Under the pieces are notes generated by a model. It did not search any database. It worked only from the letters and a program-made list of their open reading frames with translations, and was not told where the DNA came from. Shown here piece by piece: positions 58,901 through 64,000 of a stretch of 64,000 nucleotides of DNA (the first letter of the stretch is position 1; each line of letters opens with the position of its first letter). The stretch covers positions 372,001 through 436,000 of the forward strand of contig JALQCY010000004.1 of the NCBI GenBank assembly GCA_023241745.1, in the 5' to 3' direction. The stretch is from Isoptericola peretonis (GTDB taxonomy: Bacteria > Actinomycetota > Actinomycetes > Actinomycetales > Cellulomonadaceae). Position numbers and translations under genes: made by a program.

Positions 58901-59464
58901 GCGGTGCGCCGGCGGCTGGGCCTCGACGACGACGTCCGCGTGCTGCTGTACGCGCCCACGTGGCGGGACAACGTCAAGGAGGGCGCCCGGTACGGACGCG
59001 TGGCCTTCCTCGACTTCGACCAGCTGGCGCGAGCCGCGGGGCCGCGCACGGTGGTGCTCTACCGCGGCCACTCGAACACCGCGGCGTCCTCGAGCGACCT
59101 GCCCGGCGGTGTGGTCGACGTGACCCACCACCCTGACGTGAACGAGCTCATGCTCGCGTCGGACGCTCTCGTCACCGACTACTCGTCGATCATGTTCGAC
59201 TACGGCGTCCTGCGGCGACCGATCTTTCTGCTGGTTCCCGACCTCGAGCTGTACGGCACTACGACCCGCGGGTTCTACCGGAACCTCGAGGACGTCGCGC
59301 CCGGGCCGTTGTGCGCCGACACCTCGGAGCTCGTGGCCGCGCTCGGTACCGACCACTGGTCCGAGTGGGGCGCAGCGCACGATAGGTTCGTCGCTGAGTT
59401 CGCCCCGCGCGACGACGGCGCCGCGTCCGCGCGTGTCGTCGACGCGGCCGGCCTGACTCTCTGA
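55907..59464 (+). CDS. GT2 glycosyltransferase fused to a CDP-glycerol glycerophosphotransferase
   Basis: An 1185-residue fusion. Residues ~55-310 are GT2: VSVVVPVYNVERYVGECLES, VVVDDGSPDDSISVV, NAGLGAARNTGVRHARG, and CFVDSDDTVPPNAVE (about 139-153). The central ~400 residues are beta-rich with no motif I recognise. Residues ~790-1175 are TagF-like: WHGTPLKRIGNDVPGG (about 921), LLYAPTWRDNVKEG (about 1014), VLYRGHSN, and LVTDYSSIMFDYGVLRRP (about 1087-1104). It probably builds a repeat of sugar plus polyol phosphate. ATG 55907 fits a leaderless promoter; ATG 55970 is a possible shorter start. Gene order suggests one unit with the next two genes. Confidence 0.88.
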   Translation: MLRRDRQGPPPNHPSVPERELMSTVLTDLLRSTYRRLPEPWRAHLSELRRPGRRTLVSVVVPVYNVERYVGECLESILAQTHRRLEVVVVDDGSPDDSISVVQRIAARDRRVRVVRQENAGLGAARNTGVRHARGSMLCFVDSDDTVPPNAVEAMLTSLTRSGSDFAVGSLLRDTSAGKHMPPWARKLHDRTRTGVTIADEPDVLKNVFAWTKLFRTDYFRRVVGRFPDGLYEDQVPSAKAYLHGRFDVLQDVVCHWRIRDDESSITQQKSTMRDLTGRWTMLDELHEVMRDAPEPVRRAWEAKVVGFDMRPYYEQVPRTDDEYWSFLQREVRGFVDMAGYERLAEVPVADRLLAAATYHGLRDDVVELVARRESLTWKVHGIVDDGGVRLGPDYLEGLSLRPDGVLDDLDGDVEVLARTADVVLEDGSLLIEGSAFLSFVDLAGTESEITVDAVSDVGTRVVAHVERFADEKIDMRAADPWNDHSRSGFRARLDLGQLVSPLYRFEVGVLVDGVERRALLTVPDPRGAGRLPKFGTLDATGRWYADHARESDVLELRCMTSARVPVEDVRVAGRRVELVVAGSMPSVRGCVARSGTTVVPGTAQHDGHHEVVAFDLPQPEGDERPRTWTFAARPVGGGRERRFSWVAPSRTLDPAPLADVLAGATRSGNVVVQTAPLLGEVEELSLGRDGLRVRGWAAATDALRREPLTLALVHDATPGSDVPLVLEADGRFDVVVPVVDALGSTLSKTVNFVVTLRAGDVVARPRASAALVRALPLDMADGVLCATASTTPKAGSVSLRLRTHLDDTERSRRSQHRLQQRYHRGEQASLEAVLLESFGGRSVGDSPLALSRELHRRGDGRPQYWSVACLSTPVPEWATPVLRFSAEWYDVLERATLLINNNNWPWYFRKGEHQTYLQTWHGTPLKRIGNDVPGGNLTITYRRLMQREAQSWDYLLSQNEYSAEIFPAAFGFDGKVLVEGYPRNDALVDDTAERTRAAVRRRLGLDDDVRVLLYAPTWRDNVKEGARYGRVAFLDFDQLARAAGPRTVVLYRGHSNTAASSSDLPGGVVDVTHHPDVNELMLASDALVTDYSSIMFDYGVLRRPIFLLVPDLELYGTTTRGFYRNLEDVAPGPLCADTSELVAALGTDHWSEWGAAHDRFVAEFAPRDDGAASARVVDAAGLTL

Positions 59465-59494
59465 CCCGCCCCACCCAGCCCCGGAGCACCCATC

Positions 59495-61879
59495 ATGTCG
59501 ATCTACCGTTCTGCGCGGGACCGGCTCGCGCAGGAGGCGAAGACCCGCCTCGGCCGCCGGATCCCGGACACCTTCGGCATGCGACGGTTCCGTCACCTCC
59601 TCGACGACTACGAGGTGGCGAAGCTCATCGAGGTGGACGGCAAGATCCCGCTCAACTACTTCACGTACCGCCCCAACTTCGGCGACCTGCTGTCACCCTG
59701 GCTCGTGGAGAAGATGACCGGCCGTGAGGTGGTCGTCGCCGACCGGAAGAAGCCGCACTACGTGGTGATCGGCTCGATCATCAACCAGGCCACCGCCCGG
59801 TCGGTCGTGTGGGGCAGCGGCACCTACGGGACCGAGGGGAAGGACGAGGTCTCGCCGCGCGCGCGCTACACCGCCGTCCGAGGCCCCCTGACCCGCGCCA
59901 AGCTCGGCGCCCACAAGGGGTTCGGCATCCAGGTGCCGGAGGTCTACGGCGACCCCGCTCTGCTCCTGCCGCTGTACTACATGCCCGAGGTGCCGATCAC
60001 CCACGAGTACGGCGTGGTGGTGCGCTGGAGCGAGCGGCGCTGGGCCAAGGCCACGTTCGGCCCCGGCGTGAAGATGATCGACTTCGCCCGCAGCGACGTC
60101 GAGTCCGTGGTGCGCGAGCTGCTGTCGTGCCGTCGGATCGTCACGTCGTCCCTCCACGGGCTCATCGTGGCGGACGCCTACGGCATCCCGAACGCCTGGC
60201 TGGCCTCCGACTCGCCGCGCGGGGGCGTCTACAAGTTCTACGACTACTTCGCGTCGGTGGAGAAGTTCCGCAACCCCCAGTCGTTCGATCTCACGGGCGG
60301 TCCGGTCACCAAGGAGCGGCTGCGGGACGGGCTGACCTTCGACGGCGACGCGATCCGCTACGACTATCGTCCGCTGCTCGATGCCTCGCCCTTCCTGCGG
60401 CGCAAGAAGGGCGCCCGCCGTCGTCCCGCCCCGAGCCCGCCGTCGCGGGAGCCCGGCGCGGACCTGGAGGGCCGGCCCGGCTGCCGTGTGCTGCTGCCGT
60501 CCCTCGGGTACTTCGGCGGGAACGCCGTGAACTACCTGCCCGTGCCCGTCCAGGGGCCGGTCTCGCAGATCCGGCTCTCGCTCCCGTCGTCGACGACGGG
60601 AGAGCTGGACCTCCGCGGGCTCGAGCTGTACCAGGCCGGTCACCGGGTCCCGGTGGACGACGACAAGGCGAAGTTCGAGCAGAGCTCGGACGCCCGACGC
60701 CCCGGCCACCGGCGCAGCCCGTTCGTGCTGGGCGGCATCCGGTCGGAGAAGGAGACAGGTCCGTGGTGGACGGTCTCGTTCGACTCGCCGGTCGCCGCGG
60801 ACGAGATCCGGGTCTTCAACCGCCTCGACGGCTGGGGCGCCCGCTCGCGTCGGCTCACCGTGGCGGTCGCCGGCCCGGACGGGCAGTTCTCGACCGTCCG
60901 CTCCGTGGATTCGGACCGGGTCGTGTCCGACACTCTCGAGCTCCTGTCGCGCCTCACCGGTCGCGAGCTCGACGCGTCCGTCCTCGCGTCCGAGGAGTCC
61001 GCGGCTGCCGCCCGTACCGAGGTGCTCGCGGAGCTCGCACGGCGCGCGGGCGAGGGCCTGCTCACGCCCGACCGTGAGGAGCAGCGGCTGCTGGCGTCTC
61101 TCGTGCGCAGGCACGTGCCGGCCGGCGAGGAGGCGTTGACCGACGACGAGTGGACGCTCCTCGGCCACCTGCTCACGGCCGAGCGGCTCCGGATGCCGGG
61201 CACCAGCACGTCGATGCGGTCGTTCCACCGGGTGCTGGACTCTCGCGAGGCGCTCCTGCGCCTCGAGACCGAGGCGAACCGCGCCGGAGAGGTCCTCGGG
61301 ACCCCGCAGGCCGTCCTCACGCGCCACGGGCTGACGAAGGTGGGCGGGCTGCGGGAGCGGTCGGACGACTACGTCGCGCTCATCCGCGACGCGGCCCGGC
61401 TGCTCGAGGAGTGCGGCTACCCCGCGATGCTCGCCTACGGCACACTGCTGGGCGCGGTGCGGGAGGGGAACTTCCTGGCTCACGACGACGACATCGACCT
61501 TCTCGTTCCGATCGACGCCGCCACCAGGGAAGACGCCGAGAAGGTGCTGGGTCGGCTGCACGACGAGCTGCGCAGCAAGGGATGGAAGGTGTCGCGCCCG
61601 AACAGCTACACCAACTTCCACCTGATCGACCCGGCGACCCGGCTGCACGTCGACGTCTTCCCGCTGCTCGTCGACGGGGAGAGCACCCAGCTGCACATGG
61701 AGAAGATGCAGCTGCGAGCGATCCCCACGTCGGTCGTGCTGCCGCCGTCGACGTTCACCTTCCTGGGCGAGGAGATGCTCGCACCGGCTCAGCCCGAGGC
61801 ATTCCTCGCGGAGCGCTACGGCGACGACTGGCGGACCCCGGATCCCTTCTACGACTGGCCGTGGAGGCTGCGTGACTGA
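59495..61879 (+). CDS. Polysaccharide pyruvyl transferase / discoidin-like / LicD triple fusion
   Basis: A 794-residue three-part protein. Residues ~50-300 are pyruvyl-transferase-like: FTYRPNFGDLLSPWLVEKMT, VWGSGTYGTEGKDE, AVRGPLTRAKLG, VYGDPALLLP, and TSSLHGLIVADAYGIPNAWL. Residues ~330-470 form a beta-sandwich (WWTVSFDSPVAADEIRVFNR) like F5/8-type carbohydrate-binding domains. After a helical stretch, residues ~640-790 are LicD: MLAYGTLLGAVREGNFLAHD, DDDIDLLVPID (about 662-672), HLIDPATRLHVDVFPLL and FYDWPWRLRD. LicD proteins transfer phosphocholine or similar phospho-alcohols to glycans; the LicC-like gene at 45386 may supply the donor. It overlaps the next gene by 8 nt. Confidence 0.83.
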   Translation: MSIYRSARDRLAQEAKTRLGRRIPDTFGMRRFRHLLDDYEVAKLIEVDGKIPLNYFTYRPNFGDLLSPWLVEKMTGREVVVADRKKPHYVVIGSIINQATARSVVWGSGTYGTEGKDEVSPRARYTAVRGPLTRAKLGAHKGFGIQVPEVYGDPALLLPLYYMPEVPITHEYGVVVRWSERRWAKATFGPGVKMIDFARSDVESVVRELLSCRRIVTSSLHGLIVADAYGIPNAWLASDSPRGGVYKFYDYFASVEKFRNPQSFDLTGGPVTKERLRDGLTFDGDAIRYDYRPLLDASPFLRRKKGARRRPAPSPPSREPGADLEGRPGCRVLLPSLGYFGGNAVNYLPVPVQGPVSQIRLSLPSSTTGELDLRGLELYQAGHRVPVDDDKAKFEQSSDARRPGHRRSPFVLGGIRSEKETGPWWTVSFDSPVAADEIRVFNRLDGWGARSRRLTVAVAGPDGQFSTVRSVDSDRVVSDTLELLSRLTGRELDASVLASEESAAAARTEVLAELARRAGEGLLTPDREEQRLLASLVRRHVPAGEEALTDDEWTLLGHLLTAERLRMPGTSTSMRSFHRVLDSREALLRLETEANRAGEVLGTPQAVLTRHGLTKVGGLRERSDDYVALIRDAARLLEECGYPAMLAYGTLLGAVREGNFLAHDDDIDLLVPIDAATREDAEKVLGRLHDELRSKGWKVSRPNSYTNFHLIDPATRLHVDVFPLLVDGESTQLHMEKMQLRAIPTSVVLPPSTFTFLGEEMLAPAQPEAFLAERYGDDWRTPDPFYDWPWRLRD

Positions 61880-63158
61880 CGACGTCCTCGCCCGACTGCG
61901 TTCGGCGCTCGACATCGGGGGCGAGATCCCCGACGGACTGAGCAAGGTCTGGATCTACCGGGGGCGGATCCTCGCCGCCGACTACCGCAGTCCGAAGGGC
62001 GTCGCGTTCGCCTTCGACATCACCGTCGAGGGCTCCACCGCGCACGTCGCGGTCGCCGCACGCGACGAGCGGTCCGGGGAGGTGGTCCGCGCGGCGTGCG
62101 AGGGCATCGCGCGGTCCACCACCGGCAAGAAGGTCGCGCTGGCGTCGGTGGACCTCGACGCGGCGGACGTGTCGGAGGGGATCCTCGGCCCGATGCGTCG
62201 CGCGCACCAGGCGATCTTCGCCGCCGCGGCGCCGAGGTCGTCGTCCGTGGAGGAGTCGACGTGGACGCACGAGGGCGTCGCGGTGAACTACGTGCGACGG
62301 GCGCCGAAGGAGGACTGCGACCAGATCCTCGTGGTCTTCACATCGATCCGCACCGTGGCCACCGACCTGGACTTCGACGGTCCGGACGGCACGTACCTCG
62401 CGAGCAACCGCGCGGAGCTCGTGTTCGTCCACGACGACCACGACCAGGCGTTCTGCTACTACTACGGCACGGGCCGCGACGACCAGGTGGCCCGCGCGGT
62501 CACGGCGTTCGTCCGCCACCTCGCGGCGCAGCGCGGGGTGGGTCTCGAGCAGGTCGTGCTCGCGGGGATGTCCAAGGGTGGCGCGGCGGCGCTGATCATC
62601 GGGGCGCGACTGCCCGGGGCCACCGTGGTGTCGCTCGTCCCGCAGCTCGCGATCGGCACGTACCTGCTGGGCCGAACGGAGCCCTTCCTGGAGACGATCG
62701 CGGGATCGCGCGACGGCGAGGCCGTGGCCTGGCTCGACGAGGTCGTCCCTCGGGCGCTGGCCGACGCGACGAACCGCGACGGGTGCTACTACGTGCTCAC
62801 CAGCCCGGGTGACGACAACTGCTTCGACGGGCTCGCGCAGCACGCGGGTGCCGTCGCGCGTCTGCGCCACCTCAGTGTGCTGGCGGCCGGCTCCGCGCGG
62901 GCGAGCGACCACTTCAGCACCCTGAAGTACCTGCTCCCGACGATGATCTCCCTCCTGGGCGTCCTCGCCACGGGAGTCCGCCCGGACCTTACGGGGGTCT
63001 CCACCACGACGGCGCGGGGCATGGCGCCCGCACACGGCCGGAGACCGGTCCGCGGTCCCGCGCCGGTGAGGGCGGTGCAGCTGCGTCGCGCGCTCCGGGA
63101 GGTCCGAGCCTCGTTGGCCGCCGCAGAGGCGGCGGGGGAGCCTGCCGGCATCCGGTAG
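61872..63158 (+). CDS. Alpha/beta-hydrolase-like protein
   Basis: A 428-residue protein. The first ~135 residues are beta-rich (VWIYRGRILAADYRS, FAFDITVEGSTAHVAVAARD). Then comes an alpha/beta-hydrolase-like core: QILVVFTSIRTVATDLDF, AELVFVHDDHDQ, the nucleophile elbow VLAGMSKGGAAALIIGARLP (Ser at about 234), VVSLVPQLAIGTYLLG, and a late SDHFSTLKYLLP where the His could complete a triad. The layout recalls Asp2-type proteins, which O-acetylate glycans on serine-rich adhesins, but I cannot assign it. GTG 61872 overlaps the LicD fusion gene by 8 nt, so translational coupling links it to glycan modification. Confidence 0.65.
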   Translation: MTDDVLARLRSALDIGGEIPDGLSKVWIYRGRILAADYRSPKGVAFAFDITVEGSTAHVAVAARDERSGEVVRAACEGIARSTTGKKVALASVDLDAADVSEGILGPMRRAHQAIFAAAAPRSSSVEESTWTHEGVAVNYVRRAPKEDCDQILVVFTSIRTVATDLDFDGPDGTYLASNRAELVFVHDDHDQAFCYYYGTGRDDQVARAVTAFVRHLAAQRGVGLEQVVLAGMSKGGAAALIIGARLPGATVVSLVPQLAIGTYLLGRTEPFLETIAGSRDGEAVAWLDEVVPRALADATNRDGCYYVLTSPGDDNCFDGLAQHAGAVARLRHLSVLAAGSARASDHFSTLKYLLPTMISLLGVLATGVRPDLTGVSTTTARGMAPAHGRRPVRGPAPVRAVQLRRALREVRASLAAAEAAGEPAGIR

Positions 63159-63218
63159 GAGCCCTGGCCGCTCCCGGTCGGTGACGCGCCGCGATTTCGG
63201 GGATGGTGCGCGAACGGC

Positions 63219-63224
63219 TAACGT
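63219..63224 (+). promoter_or_regulatory. -10 box (TAACGT) of a leaderless promoter for the last gene
   Basis: TAACGT, 6 nt (GCCGTC), then GTG 63231. Confidence 0.5.
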
Positions 63225-63230
63225 GCCGTC

Positions 63231-64000
63231 GTGGTTCGAATCAACACTCCGGAGCTGGAGCGAGACGGCGACGAGGTCGTCGTCAAGGCAGAGCTGTCCG
63301 GCATCCGCCCCGCGGGGACGCTCCGCTACCGCTTCCCGGCGGCGCACGAGCCCTCACCCGAGGCGATGGCGGACGCGCTCTTCCCGATCGGGCTCCTCCT
63401 GGCGATGGCCACGGACCGTGAGCTGGTCCTCGACGCGCCGGTCTCGCCCGCCCTCCTCGACCAGAGCGCGACGGTCCAGGACGTCTTCGCGGCCTGGTAC
63501 CCGGGGAAGTTCGCCCGGGCGAGCCTCCGCGGGGTTACCGCGAGGACCGGAGCGACCCCGCCCCGTGCCGCGAAGGCGCTGTCGACGTTCACCGGCGGCG
63601 TGGACTCGTTCTACACGCTGCACCAGAACTCCGACGCGATCTCGAGCCTGCTGTTCGTGCACGGCTTCGACATCCCGCTCGCGCACAAGGAGTTCCGCAA
63701 GGTCACGTCGGAGCATCTCCAGGCGTCGGCTGCGTCGGCCGGCAAGGAGCTCATCGAGGGGGCGACCAACCTCCGCCGGTTCCTCAACCCCCACGTCACC
63801 TGGTCGACGATGTCGCACGGGGCGGCGATCGCGAGCTTCGTGCTGCTCCTCTCCGGCGGGCACGGCACGCTGTACCTGCCGGCGTCGTACTCGTACGCGG
63901 ACCTGTTCCCGTGGGGCAGCCATCCTCTGATCGACCGGCTGTGGTCCACCGAGTACCTCGCCATCCACCACGACGGGGCGGGCGCCACCCGCGTCGCGAA
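63231..64000 (+). CDS. PP-loop ATPase-like protein, C-terminal part outside window
   Basis: At least 256 residues, open to the right edge. The N-terminal ~100 residues are beta-rich (DEVVVKAELSGIRPAGTLRY) with ALFPIGLLLAMATDRELVLD. At about 116 comes ALSTFTGGVDSFYTLHQN, the SGGxDS-type loop of N-type ATP pyrophosphatases (as in asparagine synthetase and QueC), though the first Ser is Thr. It continues with LLFVHGFDIPLAHKEFRKVT and SMSHGAAIASFVLLL. It would adenylate or amidate a substrate at the cost of ATP; which one is unknown. Start GTG 63231 fits the leaderless promoter 72 nt after the previous stop. I do not know a named family for it. Confidence 0.6.
   Translation, partial: MVRINTPELERDGDEVVVKAELSGIRPAGTLRYRFPAAHEPSPEAMADALFPIGLLLAMATDRELVLDAPVSPALLDQSATVQDVFAAWYPGKFARASLRGVTARTGATPPRAAKALSTFTGGVDSFYTLHQNSDAISSLLFVHGFDIPLAHKEFRKVTSEHLQASAASAGKELIEGATNLRRFLNPHVTWSTMSHGAAIASFVLLLSGGHGTLYLPASYSYADLFPWGSHPLIDRLWSTEYLAIHHDGAGATRVA

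Overview
The window is very GC-rich DNA (well over 70% G+C by eye). It uses many GTG starts, ATGA/GTGA gene overlaps and leaderless promoters, and it carries a WhiB regulator. This fits an actinobacterium. The whiB2-like, DUF5719, DUF3499, manA/manB core and the many large surface-glycan enzymes suggest Micrococcales of the Cellulomonas/Promicromonospora kind; that lineage call is inference. I see no rRNA, tRNA, CRISPR, integrase or transposase, and no gene-free stretch longer than about 300 bases.

Layout. (A) 1-10.9 kb: a conserved actinobacterial core. It holds a partial rmlA, a TIGR03089 protein, a WhiB2-type regulator, a large membrane glycosyltransferase, DUF5719, a zincin-like protein, DUF3499, manA, manB and a Trm112-like protein. 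The order resembles the neighbourhoods of mycobacterial whiB2 and Streptomyces whiB. (B) 11.0-21.7 kb: surface-glycan cluster 1, with a GT29-type sialyltransferase-like protein, a GT8-pyruvyltransferase fusion, an OafA-type acyltransferase, a pyruvyltransferase, a GT42-GT8 fusion and a sulfotransferase. (C) 21.7-25.2 kb: a divergent SpoIID/LytB and N-acetylmuramoyl-L-alanine amidase pair. (D) 25.2-30.1 kb: galactofuranose genes (GlfT2-like, a GlfT1-GT2 fusion, and glf). (E) 30.1-31.4 kb: an AbiEi/DUF559-like gene bracketed by two near-identical 60-bp palindromes, one of which encodes its C terminus. (F) 31.4-38.7 kb: a nonulosonic-acid locus with a second manA, a single-frame NeuA-HAD-NeuB fusion, a GT2, a DUF6716-like protein and a polysialyltransferase-like protein. 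(G) 38.8-49.5 kb: an acyltransferase, a pyruvyltransferase-GT8 fusion, a GT4, two TagF-like proteins, a LicC-like nucleotidyltransferase and a TagGH-type ABC exporter. (H) 49.6-55.9 kb: sulfate activation (TauE-like permease, APS kinase, CysQ, CysD, CysN) plus a sulfotransferase. (I) 55.9-64 kb: a GT2-TagF fusion, a pyruvyltransferase-LicD fusion, an alpha/beta-hydrolase-like protein and a PP-loop-like protein cut by the window end.

How they work together (inference): the window makes one or more anionic cell-wall glycans. ManA2 with the NeuA-HAD-NeuB fusion could make CMP-Kdn from mannose 6-phosphate. Sialyltransferase-like, Galf, GT2 and GT8 enzymes would assemble the polymer. TagF- and LicD-like enzymes would add phospho-polyols or phosphocholine. 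CysDN and CysC would supply PAPS for sulfation, with CysQ clearing PAP. Pyruvyl- and acyltransferases would decorate the chains, and TagGH would export them. The most unusual items are the trifunctional NeuA-HAD-NeuB frame with an internal ribosome binding site, the palindrome-bracketed nuclease-like gene, the density of two- and three-domain fusions, and a repeated leaderless promoter layout (TANNNT, 6-7 nt, start codon) at about a dozen genes.
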